In this document: positions 1 to 8,786 of the stretch, in pieces
Layout: each line of letters opens with the position of its first letter
Position numbering within the stretch: the first letter of the stretch is position 1
Source of the DNA: Bradyrhizobium icense
GTDB taxonomy: Bacteria > Pseudomonadota > Alphaproteobacteria > Rhizobiales > Xanthobacteraceae
DNA: 64,000 bases
Direction of reading: 5' to 3'
Assembly (NCBI RefSeq): GCF_001693385.1
Contig: NZ_CP016428.1
Span: 558,001-622,000 of the forward strand
Translations under genes and position numbers: made by a program
Notes under the pieces: generated by a model
The model's database searches: none
Told to the model about the DNA's origin: nothing
The model's input: only the letters and a program-made list of their open reading frames with translations

Positions 1-2
1 GC

Positions 3-1250
3 GCCATCCCGAGCCTGATCCAGTTCGCCGATCTGGCGGGAAGGCGCTACGCCCTCGATGATGCTCTGCGGGCGTTTCAGCAGGCGGCTGATGTGGCCGA
101 ATTGCTGCCGGTATCGGAGCGTGACCACCAAAAACTCGATCTGGCCCTGCGCCAGACCTTCGTGCTCTCCATGCTCGGCCGCCAGCGCGAGATCTGGGAA
201 ATTCTACAAACCCATGCGGAGCATGTCGGGCGGGTGGTCGATCCGCTTCTGACGTCCGAATATCATTTCCGCGTCGGGCTGACCTGCTTCTATCTGGGCC
301 GCTATGTGGAGGGAAAGGCCGCGGGCGAGCGGGCACTCAGCGAAGGCGAGCGCGCGGGAAACGCCGACGCGATCGGCAAGGCGCTGCACGCTTTGTCGCT
401 CATCGCCTACGAAACCGGCCATCCGCAGCAGGGCATCGCCCATGCCAGAAGGGCGATTTCGCTGCTCGAAGCGACACGCGAACGGCAGTGGCTTGGGCTG
501 GTCTATCATGACCTCGCACTCAACAGCGTGGTCGCGGGCGACCTAAAGGCCGCGCTCGACGCAGCCAGGCAGGAACAGGTCATCGGCCGCGCCATCGGCT
601 GGCCGCGGATCGTGGCGCTGGCCGGCTCCGTCATCGCATGGGCGCTGGCCCTGCGCGGCGACCATGAGGCCGCCATCGAAGCAGCGCAACAGAGCCTCGA
701 GCTTTCGCGCGATGCGATGGTCTCAAACCTCGTTTTGGGTTCTATGGGCCTTGCCTATGTCGATCAGGGCGACACGAAGACCGCGATTACAATCCTGAGT
801 GAGGTTGTCGTGCAGCTCCGCAAGAGCCCGGTGCGCAGCGGTGAAATGCGTTGCCTTGCTTTCCTGAGCGAGGCCCAGCTTCTGGCCGGGGATCTCGCCC
901 ACGCCAGGGAGACGGCATCGCGGGCGCTGGAGCTCGACCAGTCCGACGGCTTCACCTTCAGTTCCGGTCTGGCGCTGCGAGCGCTCGGGCGCATCGACAC
1001 CGCCCGGAACGATTTTGACGAAGCCGAGAGCCGGCTTTTGCGAGCGCTCTCGGCATTCGAACAATGCGGGGCGGCTTTCGAGGCTGCCAGAACCCGGGCT
1101 GATCTCGCTGCGCTGTTCGCGCATAAATCCGAGAGAAAGGCCGCGCGCGGCTATCTTGCCGCGGCGCTCATCGGCTTCCGAAGGGCAGGCGCGCCACGAC
1201 GGATTGCCGAAGCGCGTCGCATCCATTCGATCCAATTCGAGCAGCGTTGA
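3..1250 (+). CDS. C-terminal part of a TPR-repeat signalling protein, 5' end outside the window
   Basis: The frame is open from the first bases, so only the last 415 codons are visible. The visible part is all alpha-helical and made of tetratricopeptide-like helix pairs of about 40 residues, for example YALDDALRAFQQA, GRYVEGKAAGERAL, GHPQQGIAHARRAI, GDHEAAIEAAQQSL and NDFDEAESRLLRAL. This is what the C-terminal arm of large adenylate-cyclase/AAA-ATPase/TPR proteins of Bradyrhizobium looks like, but the catalytic half lies upstream and cannot be checked. TPR arms usually bind partner proteins. The internal GTG at 93 need not be a start because coding continues upstream of it. A plain TPR protein or a LuxR-type MalT-like regulator without its DNA-binding end would look the same here. 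Confidence 0.75.
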   Translation, partial: AIPSLIQFADLAGRRYALDDALRAFQQAADVAELLPVSERDHQKLDLALRQTFVLSMLGRQREIWEILQTHAEHVGRVVDPLLTSEYHFRVGLTCFYLGRYVEGKAAGERALSEGERAGNADAIGKALHALSLIAYETGHPQQGIAHARRAISLLEATRERQWLGLVYHDLALNSVVAGDLKAALDAARQEQVIGRAIGWPRIVALAGSVIAWALALRGDHEAAIEAAQQSLELSRDAMVSNLVLGSMGLAYVDQGDTKTAITILSEVVVQLRKSPVRSGEMRCLAFLSEAQLLAGDLAHARETASRALELDQSDGFTFSSGLALRALGRIDTARNDFDEAESRLLRALSAFEQCGAAFEAARTRADLAALFAHKSERKAARGYLAAALIGFRRAGAPRRIAEARRIHSIQFEQR

Positions 1251-1846
1251 TCCCGCTGGAATATTCGGCCCGGACGCCGGAAAATTGGGGACGACTGAAG
1301 GCCTTGCTTGAAGAGTCCCTATCTACCGGCCGGCGCAAGAAGACCTCGCTTGGCTGCTATACCCAAGTATGATGGAACGGACGTCGCTGTCGTTCATTGA
1401 CCGTTCATGGAACGGATCTTCCTCGCTGTTATCGTCTCAGCCCTGATGGTGCTCATCGGCTCGGCGACGATGCTTGTCTACGGTGCGAGGGAATCGGCAG
1501 CTCTGCTGCGTCTTCCGGCACAGGAGCAAACACCGGCTAAGCCCTCACCGCTCGCGGTTTTGCCGCTCGGCGCCGCGGCGGCGCGCCATCGGTAGAGATT
1601 GCCGCGAAGTCCAGCGCTTGAGTTGCGTGGGCAGGAACTACCTCGATGTCGGTGACAAATGCCGGTCCGAAGCAGCTTCAGCCCACGACCTTTCCAAGAC
1701 TTTTCCCTGGCCCCAAGGTGCGGTCGGGTGCTGCCGCACGGGATTTGGACTGGCGTGAATGCGCCAGAGCCTTATTATTCTCCACGTACGTCCTACATGG
1801 ATAGCGGGACAGGAGCGAATCCCGGCCGGCAATCAGGACAGGTAAA
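1251..1846. other. Intergenic region, mostly featureless
   Basis: About 600 bases separate the TPR gene from the histidine kinase. The only structure seen is a short direct repeat, ATGGAACGGA at 1372-1381 and again at 1407-1416, with CGTTCAT at 1391-1397 and 1402-1408 between the copies. One weak small reading frame (1407-1595) is listed separately. No terminator-like hairpin with a T-run and no recognisable promoter was seen. Confidence 0.5.
1407..1595 (+). CDS. Possible small membrane protein, 62 aa
   Basis: The frame starts with ATG and encodes one clear hydrophobic helix (residues about 4-25, VIVSALMVLIGSATMLVYGA) followed by a Pro/Ala-rich tail ending RHR. There is no convincing ribosome binding site before the ATG, and no family is recognised. 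The start falls on the second copy of a short direct repeat. It could be a genuine short membrane peptide, the 5' end of a decayed gene, or chance in GC-rich DNA. Confidence 0.22.
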   Translation: MERIFLAVIVSALMVLIGSATMLVYGARESAALLRLPAQEQTPAKPSPLAVLPLGAAAARHR

Positions 1847-2935
1847 ATGGGTGACCCAGCACAGGGTTCCGCGTCTGCCTCGCAGCAGGTCAATGATCTG
1901 TTCGATGCGCTCGATATCACAGAAGCGATCAACTCCCACGAATTCAGGCTCTTCCTCGATCGCTTACCGATCGCGGTCGTGATCTCCAAAATAATCGGTG
2001 GAGACCAGCGCATCATTTTTGCGAACAAGTCCTACGAGGCGCTGACGGGACAAACCGCCTCGGAGATCCAAGGAAGAGGTTGGTCGGTCCTGGAGTCGTT
2101 CACGCTCGAAGGACAGCCTGATGTCACCTTCACCAGATCGCTACTCAACAGCGATGACTTCATCGGGACATTTCAACGCGAGCAGCCGAAGCACTTATTG
2201 GTGGATGCATTTGCTGGCGTGATCCAAAACGAGGACGGAACGGAGGACTATCGCATTGTCGCGCTGATTGACATTACCGAGCGCGCAAAATCCCAACGTG
2301 ACGAGTTTGAGCGGCAATTGCGCGATAAGGATCTTCTGCTGAAGGAATTGCAGCATCGGGTAAAGAACAATCTGCAACTGATCGCCGCCCTCATTCGCCT
2401 TGATATTCGCAATCAAGACAGCGCTGACCGGGCGGCGTTGGACCGTCTGGCTGGACGCATCGAATCATTGGCCATTCTCTACCGAGAACTTTCCGGCGAC
2501 GGTCTTGGTCAAACCATCGATCTCGGACAGTATCTTACGCAGATTGCGTCCGCGGTGACGCGTATTCACGGTCTTGACGGCGTTAGGCTGGACCTCAAGG
2601 CCGACCAAGCTCCGATTTCAATCAACGTGGCGATGCCCGTGGGGCTTCTCGTCAACGAACTGCTGACGAATGCATTCAAGTACGCCTTCGATGGCCGTGA
2701 ATCCGGCACATTGACGGTCAGATGCCTGCAGGAGCATAACGACTACTATCGGGTGGTGGTGGCAGACGACGGGAACGGACTTGCCGATGGCGCCATGTGG
2801 CCTGTGCCCGGGAAGCTTTCAGCACTCATGCTCAGTACATTGACGGAGAACGCCAAGGCGGATTTCGATGTCGACAGCGCCCCCGGCAAGGGAATGCGCG
2901 TGAGCATCGGATTGTGCAAGGGCCCTGCACGTTAG
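1847..2935 (+). CDS. PAS-domain sensor histidine kinase, HisKA_2 type
   Basis: A 362-residue cytoplasmic kinase with no membrane segment. A PAS domain covers about residues 35-145 and ends in the usual IDITERAKSQ linker. The dimerisation/phosphoacceptor helix contains LLKELQHRVKNNLQLIAAL with His170 as the likely phosphorylated residue. The ATPase domain follows, with an N-box at NELLTNAFKYAF and a G-box at VADDGNGL. The HRVKNNLQ motif defines the HisKA_2/HWE group, which in alphaproteobacteria often signals to PhyR or to single-domain receivers. No response regulator is adjacent, so this is an orphan kinase. A purine-rich AGGACAGG precedes the ATG. The stimulus is unknown. Confidence 0.9.
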   Translation: MGDPAQGSASASQQVNDLFDALDITEAINSHEFRLFLDRLPIAVVISKIIGGDQRIIFANKSYEALTGQTASEIQGRGWSVLESFTLEGQPDVTFTRSLLNSDDFIGTFQREQPKHLLVDAFAGVIQNEDGTEDYRIVALIDITERAKSQRDEFERQLRDKDLLLKELQHRVKNNLQLIAALIRLDIRNQDSADRAALDRLAGRIESLAILYRELSGDGLGQTIDLGQYLTQIASAVTRIHGLDGVRLDLKADQAPISINVAMPVGLLVNELLTNAFKYAFDGRESGTLTVRCLQEHNDYYRVVVADDGNGLADGAMWPVPGKLSALMLSTLTENAKADFDVDSAPGKGMRVSIGLCKGPAR

Positions 2936-3442
2936 CCACCTCCCATGCCGGCCTGGAGGCCGCTTCGCTACGCCGATTTCGTCCGGACAACTGACGCGGG
3001 AGGTGATCCGGTTGCTCAAGCAAGCGCAGCAGCAGATGAGCCATTGATAGCCCGGCGCCGATCTCCGTGTTTCTTTTGCTCCGGGAGGGTCGTCACGCCC
3101 CAAAGCCGTTGAATTCGTTTGATTTTTTGAGACGCGAGGGCGTTGCCGTGATCGGGCGTCAGAGCTCCTGCAATGGCACGCACATTGCATTCGCTTCCAT
3201 GGCGTGTACGGGCGCAATGCACGTTCCTCAACGCCTCGATCGGAAAGCTGCAACAGCCGCGGCTCCGCGCGGCTCGAATCGATCTTAGGTGAGGCCAACA
3301 TTGCAAGGCGTGCACACCCTGCACGAAATATCGCTGCCGCTCTTGCAAGGGACAACTGTTTGATGACACCGTTACGTTCGCTTTGTTGTATGGCGGCCGA
3401 TCCGAGAATGCGCCTTCCGGCCCGGCCGTGGAGTCCTGATAT
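2936..3442. other. Intergenic region upstream of the ABC importer operon
   Basis: About 500 bases between the kinase and the first permease gene. Several overlapping frames exist on both strands, but their translations are Arg/Pro/Ser-rich, lack domains and have no ribosome binding sites. I see no repeat, RNA gene or clear operator. The promoter of the five-gene transport operon should lie here. Confidence 0.5.
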
Positions 3443-4360
3443 ATGTTGCGTCTGATTGCCCGGCGTCTTGCTCTCGGTGTGCTGGTCGCACTGACCGTCA
3501 TGACGCTCGCGTTCCTGCTGACACGGCTGTCGGGCGATCTTGCGGTGTCGATCGCGGGTCCGCAGGCGACGCAGGCCGATGTCGAAATCATACGCAAGGC
3601 CTACGGCCTCGACCGCCCGCTCTATGTCCAGTTTTTCGCCTGGACCGGCCGCGCCATGGTCGGCGACTTCGGCCAGAGCTATTTCTTCAAGGACAGCGTG
3701 GCGAACCTGATCCAGAAGCGCCTGCCGATCACGCTGACGCTCGGCCTGGTCGGCCTGAGCCTCGCCTTGATTATCTCGCTTCCGCTCGGCATCCTGGCGG
3801 CGCTGCGCGAGAACACCTGGATCGACCGCGGCGTCACCCTGTTCACGATGGTCGGGCAGGCGGTGCCGAGCTTCTGGCTGGCGCTGATCCTGATGATCGT
3901 GCTCGGCCTGCAGCTCGGCATCCTGCCGATATCAGGCACCGGCACCTGGCAGCATTTCGTGATGCCCGGCATCGTACTTGCCTTCACCGCGATCCCGGCG
4001 CTGACGCGGCTGACGCGCTCCGGCATGATCGAGGCGATGGCCTCGGACTATATCCGCACCGCCCGCGCCAAGGGCCTGTCGCGGGCGCGCATCATCTTCA
4101 AGCACGCGCTGCGTAACGCCGCCATACCGGTCGTGTCGATCGCCGCGGTCCAGCTCGGCTTCATGCTGGGCGGTTCGATCGTGATCGAAACCGTGTTCGC
4201 CCTGCATGGCGTCGGCTATCTCGGTTGGGAGAGCATCGCCAAGAACGATTTCCCCGTGGTGCAGGCGGTGGTGCTGGTGCTGGCCGTGTTCTATATCGGC
4301 CTCACGCTCCTGGCCGATATCCTCAATGCGCTGCTCGATCCGAGGCTGAGGACCGGATGA
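3443..4360 (+). CDS. Peptide/nickel-type ABC transporter permease (DppB/OppB family)
   Basis: An integral membrane subunit of 305 residues that forms half of the channel of an oligopeptide-type importer. It begins with the usual N-terminal helix (LIARRLALGVLVALTVMTLAFLLTRL), has a periplasmic loop and then a block of five helices. The EAA loop that contacts the ATPase is visible at about residues 197-216 (SDYIRTARAKGLSRARIIFK). Length and layout are typical of DppB/OppB. The stop overlaps the start of the next permease (ATGA), so translation is coupled. The substrate cannot be told from this subunit. Confidence 0.93.
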   Translation: MLRLIARRLALGVLVALTVMTLAFLLTRLSGDLAVSIAGPQATQADVEIIRKAYGLDRPLYVQFFAWTGRAMVGDFGQSYFFKDSVANLIQKRLPITLTLGLVGLSLALIISLPLGILAALRENTWIDRGVTLFTMVGQAVPSFWLALILMIVLGLQLGILPISGTGTWQHFVMPGIVLAFTAIPALTRLTRSGMIEAMASDYIRTARAKGLSRARIIFKHALRNAAIPVVSIAAVQLGFMLGGSIVIETVFALHGVGYLGWESIAKNDFPVVQAVVLVLAVFYIGLTLLADILNALLDPRLRTG

Positions 4361-5238
4361 GCGAACCGATTGCCATTCAGGCGCCCCAGCCTTCGGGCAC
4401 GGGTAGCTCGCGCATCGGCACCGCCGGTTTCGCGATCGGAATTGCCATCGTCGCGATCGTCGTCGCGGCAGCGCTGGTCGGCAACGCGCTGGTGCCGCAG
4501 GATCCGTTCACCCAGGATCTCGGCAACCGTCTCAAGCCGCCGTTCTGGATGGAGGGCACCCAGCCGGGCCACCTGCTCGGCACCGACCAGCTCGGCCGGG
4601 ATTATCTCGCGCGGCTGGTCTATGGCGCGCGCATTTCGCTCCTGATCGGCATCATGACGGTGATCACATCGGGATTGATCGGCATCACGCTCGGCGTGCT
4701 CGGCGGATTCTTCGGCGGCCGCGTCGACGATTTCGTGCTGTTCGCCATCACGACGCGATTGTCGATCCCCGTCGTGCTGGTCGCGCTTGCAGTGGTCGGG
4801 CTGATGGGATCGGGCCTCGGGCTCGTCGTTGCGACCCTCGGACTTCTGTTATGGGACCGCTTCGCAGTCGTCGCGCGCGCGACCACCATGCAGGTCCGCA
4901 ACCACGACTACGTCAGCGCTGCCTGGTGCGCCGGCGCCTCGATGCAGCACATCCTGATCAAGGAGATTTTGCCGAACATCGCGAGCCATCTTGCCGTCGT
5001 GGCAACGCTGGAGATGGCGCTGGCCATCCTTCTCGAGGCCGCCCTGTCGTTCCTGGGGCTCGGTGTGCCGCCGCCGCTGCCGTCATGGGGGCTGATGATC
5101 GCCGAGGGCAAGGACTACATGTTCTTTTCGCCCTGGGTGATCATGATTCCCGGCGTCGCCTTGGCGGTTCTGGTGCTTGGCATCAACCTGGTCGGCGACG
5201 GGCTGCGCAATTTGCTCGGCGCGGAGCGGTTGCGATGA
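4357..5238 (+). CDS. Peptide/nickel-type ABC transporter permease (DppC/OppC family)
   Basis: The second channel subunit, 293 residues. The ATG at 4357 overlaps the preceding TGA, which fixes the start; longer upstream extensions in this frame only shadow the first permease. It has an N-terminal helix at about 22-44 and then the typical motif HLLGTDQLGRDYLARLVYGARISL just before the transmembrane block. The EAA loop contains NHDYVSAAWCAGASMQHILIKEILPN. The C-terminus (INLVGDGLRNLLGAERLR) is characteristic of DppC. It pairs with the product of 3443-4360. The next gene again overlaps by ATGA. Confidence 0.93.
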   Translation: MSEPIAIQAPQPSGTGSSRIGTAGFAIGIAIVAIVVAAALVGNALVPQDPFTQDLGNRLKPPFWMEGTQPGHLLGTDQLGRDYLARLVYGARISLLIGIMTVITSGLIGITLGVLGGFFGGRVDDFVLFAITTRLSIPVVLVALAVVGLMGSGLGLVVATLGLLLWDRFAVVARATTMQVRNHDYVSAAWCAGASMQHILIKEILPNIASHLAVVATLEMALAILLEAALSFLGLGVPPPLPSWGLMIAEGKDYMFFSPWVIMIPGVALAVLVLGINLVGDGLRNLLGAERLR

Positions 5239-6215
5239 ACGCGCTTTTGGACGTCGAGGAGCTTCAGGTGAGTTTCGGCGGCCGCACCGCGGCGGTGCGC
5301 GGCGCCTCGTTCCGGGTCGAGAAGGGCGAGACCCATTGCCTGGTCGGCGAATCCGGCTGCGGCAAGTCGGTTACCGCGCTGGCGGTGATGAGCCTGCTCG
5401 CGCGCGGCGGTCACCGCTCGGCGAAGCGGATGAGTTTTGCCGGCATTGACCTCACGTCGCTGTCGGACCGCGAGATGGCGCGGCTGCGCGGCAATCGCAT
5501 GGCGATGATATTTCAGGAGCCGATGACCAGCCTCAATCCGGCGTTTACGATCGGTTCGCAGATGGCGGAGGTGATGACACGCCACAAGGGCGGCTCGCGC
5601 GCGGCGGCACTCGACCGCGCCGCCGAACTGATGGGCCGCGTCGGCATCACTGCGCCGGGCATGCGGCTCGGCCAGTTCCCGCACCAGCTCTCCGGCGGCC
5701 TGCGCCAGCGCGTCATGATCGCGATGGCGCTGATGTGCGATCCAGAGCTGTTGATCGCCGACGAGCCGACCACCGCGCTCGACGTCACCGTGCAGGCGCA
5801 GATCCTGCGGCTGCTCGCCGGCCTCAAGCGCGAGCTCGGCCTCTCGATCCTGCTGATCACCCATGACCTCGGCATCGTCGCGCGCGTCGCCGACCACGTG
5901 TCGGTGATGTATGCCGGCGAGGTGGTCGAGCGCGCGCCGACCGCCGAACTGTTCCGCGCGCCGCAGCATCCCTACACCCGCGGTCTTCTGTCCTGCGTGC
6001 CGGTGCCCGGCCGCGTGCAGCGCGACCGGCCGCTCGGCTCGATCCCCGGCGTCGTGCCGGCGATCGGGCCCGGCTTTGCCGGCTGCGCCTTTCGCTCGCG
6101 CTGCGCCCACGCCGACGAAACGTGCACGCGCGCGATACCGCGGCGTCAGGCAGGCGATGCGCACGATTATCTTTGCCGGCTGGAGCCGGACTGGGCGGAG
6201 CTGCAACCCGCATGA
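5235..6215 (+). CDS. Oligopeptide-type ABC transporter ATP-binding protein (DppD-like)
   Basis: A 326-residue nucleotide-binding subunit. It has Walker A VGESGCGKS near residue 37, the signature LSGGLRQRVMIA near residue 150 and Walker B LLIADEPTTALD near residue 171, followed by the switch His in LLITHD. The C-terminal extension has the Cys-containing oligo_HPY motif (GCAFRSRCAHADETC), which in this family holds an iron-sulfur cluster or structural site. The start at 5235 is set by the ATGA overlap; a longer frame opening at 4851 only mirrors the permease gene. It works as a heterodimer with the product of 6212-7162. Confidence 0.95.
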   Translation: MNALLDVEELQVSFGGRTAAVRGASFRVEKGETHCLVGESGCGKSVTALAVMSLLARGGHRSAKRMSFAGIDLTSLSDREMARLRGNRMAMIFQEPMTSLNPAFTIGSQMAEVMTRHKGGSRAAALDRAAELMGRVGITAPGMRLGQFPHQLSGGLRQRVMIAMALMCDPELLIADEPTTALDVTVQAQILRLLAGLKRELGLSILLITHDLGIVARVADHVSVMYAGEVVERAPTAELFRAPQHPYTRGLLSCVPVPGRVQRDRPLGSIPGVVPAIGPGFAGCAFRSRCAHADETCTRAIPRRQAGDAHDYLCRLEPDWAELQPA

Positions 6216-7162
6216 CCGCCGCGATCGAAGTCGAGAACCTGCGGTGCGAATTCCGCGTCCACACCGGGCTGATGTCGGCGGAAAAGCGCGTGGTCGCGGT
6301 CGACGATGTCACTTTCAGCGTGCCGGCCGGCAGCGTGCTCGGCATCGTCGGCGAGTCCGGATGCGGCAAATCCACGCTCGCGCGCCTGATCCTCGGGCTG
6401 CTCAAGCCGACGGGGGGAAGCGTGCTGGTCGATGGCAAACGCCTGTTCGACCTCGATCGCAAGGCGCGCGCCCGGCTGATCCAGCCGGTGTTCCAGGATC
6501 CGTTCGCCTCGCTCAACCCGCGCCGCCGCATCAAGGATATCGTCGCGCTGCCGCTTACGGCCCAGGGCACATTCTCGCGCGCGGAGGTCGAGCGCCGGGT
6601 CGGCGGCATTCTCGAACGCGTCGGGCTGTCGGCCGCGATGGGCGAGCGCATGCCGGCGCAACTCTCCGGCGGGCAACGCCAGCGCGCGGCGATTGCCCGT
6701 GCATTGGTGCTCGAGCCGCGGATCGTGATCTGCGACGAGCCGACCAGCGCGCTCGACGTCTCGGTGCAGGCGCAAATCCTCAATCTGCTGGCCGAGCTGC
6801 GCCGCGATCTCGGGCTGACCTATCTCTTCATCAGCCACAATCTTGCCGTCGTCGAACATGTCGCCAGCGAGGTCGCGGTGATGTATCTCGGCCGGTTCGT
6901 CGAGCGCAACGAAACCGACGCGCTGTTTCGCAGTCCCCGCCACCCCTACACCAAGGCGCTGCTGGAAAGCGTGCTGACGCCGGAGCCGGGCAAGGGCGTG
7001 CCGGATATCGGTCTCGGTGACGCCATGCCGGATCCGTCCAATATTCCGCCGGGCTGCCGGTTCAACCCGCGCTGCCGCATTGCGGTCGAGCGCTGCCGCC
7101 ATGAGCCGCCAAAGCCCATGGTCCGCGCACCCCAGGGAATGGTAGAGTGTCATCTGGCATAG
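6212..7162 (+). CDS. Oligopeptide-type ABC transporter ATP-binding protein (DppF-like)
   Basis: The second ATPase, 316 residues, overlapping the previous gene by ATGA. Walker A (VGESGCGKS) is near residue 46, the signature LSGGQRQRAAIA near 150 and Walker B IVICDEPTSALD near 171. The C-terminal oligo_HPY segment is present (PGCRFNPRCRIAVERC). A short hairpin, GGCGTG-CTT-CACGCC, lies just after the stop (7163-7177) and before the binding-protein gene. It may set the ratio between membrane complex and binding protein, which is an inference. Confidence 0.95.
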   Translation: MTAAIEVENLRCEFRVHTGLMSAEKRVVAVDDVTFSVPAGSVLGIVGESGCGKSTLARLILGLLKPTGGSVLVDGKRLFDLDRKARARLIQPVFQDPFASLNPRRRIKDIVALPLTAQGTFSRAEVERRVGGILERVGLSAAMGERMPAQLSGGQRQRAAIARALVLEPRIVICDEPTSALDVSVQAQILNLLAELRRDLGLTYLFISHNLAVVEHVASEVAVMYLGRFVERNETDALFRSPRHPYTKALLESVLTPEPGKGVPDIGLGDAMPDPSNIPPGCRFNPRCRIAVERCRHEPPKPMVRAPQGMVECHLA

Positions 7163-7206
7163 GGCGTGCTTCACGCCGTCTGTAAACGCGAATGATGGAG
7201 GGCAAT

Positions 7207-8736
7207 ATGCGTATGCAAAACAAGCTCGGCGCGGCCATTCTGGCCGTGGTTCTATCGGGAGCCGGTGCGTTGCCCGCTTCCGCGCAGAAATCCGCCGACA
7301 CGCTGCGGATCGTGATGCGCGACGCGCTGCCCAACATCGATCCCTTCTACAACAATTTGCGCACCGGCGTGGTGATGCATCACCAGGGCTGGGACGCGCT
7401 GGTCTACCGCAATCCGGACACCTTCAAGCTGGAGCCGCTGCTGGCCACCGAATGGAAGCTGCCGGATCCGACCACCATCGAGTTCACGCTGCGGCCCGGC
7501 GTCAAATTCCACGACGGCAGCGCGTTCACGGCCGATGACGTGGTCTACACCGTCAACCTCGTCGCCGATCCCGCGAGCCGCGTTTCGACGCCGTCGAACT
7601 ACAACTGGATCGACAAGGCCGAGAAGACCGGCGATCTGTCGGTGCGCGTCAAGCTGAAGCGGCCGAATCCCGCGGCGCTGGAATATTTCGCGCTGGTGCT
7701 GCCGATCTATCCCAAGGCCTATCGCGAGAAGGTCGGCGCGGAGGGCTACGCCAAGGCCCCGGTCGGCGCGGGCCCCTACAAGATCACCAAAGTCGAGCCC
7801 GGCGTCTCCATCGACTTCGAGCGGTTCGAAGATTATTGGGCCGGCAGCCCGAAGGGCAAGCCGGCGATCAAGAAGATGAGCGTGCGCTTCGTTCCGGATG
7901 CCGGCACCGAGATGACCGAGTTGCTCGCCGGCCGCGCCGACTGGATCTGGAACATGAACCCCGACCAGCTCGAGCCCGTGAACCGGATGCCGCATCTGCA
8001 GGCGGTGCGGAAAGAGTCGATGCGGGTCGGCTTTCTCTCGATGGATGCCGCCGGCCGCACCGGCGCCGACAACCCCCTGACCAAGCATAAGGTGCGTCAG
8101 GCGATCTGGCACGCGATCGACCGCAAGGCGATCGCCGACAAGCTCGTCACCGGCGGCAGCCGCGTTCCGGCTGCGCCATGCTTCCCCTCGCAGTTCGGCT
8201 GCGATGCCGAAGCCGCGGTGGCTTATGACTACAATCCGGCAAAAGCCAAGCAGCTTCTCGCCGAGGCCGGCTATCCCGACGGGTTCGATGTGGAGCTCGC
8301 CAGCTATGTGCTGCCGCAGTGGGGATCATCCGTCCAGAACTACCTGCATGCGGTCGGCATCCGCGCCAAGCTCAATCAGCTCCAGGTGGCGGCCCTGATC
8401 CAGCGCGCCAAGGCCGGCGAGTTGCGGATGTATCTCGGAAGCTGGGGCAGCTATTCGATCAACGACGTCTCGGCCATTCTGCCGAACTATTTCGACGGCG
8501 GCGCCGACGACTACTCCCGTGATTCCGAGGTGCAGAAATGGCTGGTGAAGGGCGGCTCATCCATCAACCCGGAAGTGCGCAAGGAGGCCTATTCGGCGGC
8601 GATCAAGAAGATCACCGAGCAGGCCTACTGGGCGCCGCTGCATACCTATGTGACGACCTACGGCCACTCCAAGCAGCTCGACTTCACGCCGTACCCGGAC
8701 GAACTGCCGCGCTTCTATCTGGCGAAGTGGAAATAA
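7207..8736 (+). CDS. Periplasmic substrate-binding protein of the peptide/nickel ABC family
   Basis: A secreted binding protein of about 509 residues of the SBP_bac_5 family, last gene of the transport operon. The Sec signal peptide is clear, with cleavage likely after ALPASAQ. I chose the ATG at 7207 because GGAGGG sits 4-5 bases upstream; ATGs at 7192/7195 lie before that site. Family hallmarks include the early SAD-TLRIVMRDALPNIDP segment, FTLRPGVKFHDGSAFTADDVVYT, and the hinge block KVRQAIWHAIDRKAI. Ligands of this family include peptides, nickel complexes, opines and glycosides, and none can be assigned from sequence alone. Confidence 0.93.
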   Translation: MRMQNKLGAAILAVVLSGAGALPASAQKSADTLRIVMRDALPNIDPFYNNLRTGVVMHHQGWDALVYRNPDTFKLEPLLATEWKLPDPTTIEFTLRPGVKFHDGSAFTADDVVYTVNLVADPASRVSTPSNYNWIDKAEKTGDLSVRVKLKRPNPAALEYFALVLPIYPKAYREKVGAEGYAKAPVGAGPYKITKVEPGVSIDFERFEDYWAGSPKGKPAIKKMSVRFVPDAGTEMTELLAGRADWIWNMNPDQLEPVNRMPHLQAVRKESMRVGFLSMDAAGRTGADNPLTKHKVRQAIWHAIDRKAIADKLVTGGSRVPAAPCFPSQFGCDAEAAVAYDYNPAKAKQLLAEAGYPDGFDVELASYVLPQWGSSVQNYLHAVGIRAKLNQLQVAALIQRAKAGELRMYLGSWGSYSINDVSAILPNYFDGGADDYSRDSEVQKWLVKGGSSINPEVRKEAYSAAIKKITEQAYWAPLHTYVTTYGHSKQLDFTPYPDELPRFYLAKWK

Positions 8737-8758
8737 GGCGCCAAAGCTGAACTCCAAT

Positions 8759-8784
8759 CCGGCCGCGTTCACCCGCGCGGCCGG
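8759..8784. terminator. GC-rich hairpin between convergent genes
   Basis: A perfect 9-bp stem (CCGGCCGCG at 8759-8767 with CGCGGCCGG at 8776-8784, 8-base loop) lies between the end of the binding-protein gene and the end of the minus-strand regulator. There is no strong T-run, so termination is likely but not certain. Confidence 0.45.
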
Positions 8785-8786
8785 GT

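Noticed and set aside
3016..3597. 193-residue minus-strand frame before the ABC operon
   Set aside because: Arg/Ser/Pro-rich, overlaps the start of the permease gene, and has no ribosome site or domain.
4851..5234. Long N-terminal extension of the first ABC ATPase
   Set aside because: These codons mirror the permease gene in another frame. The ATGA overlap at 5235 gives a normal-length ATPase.
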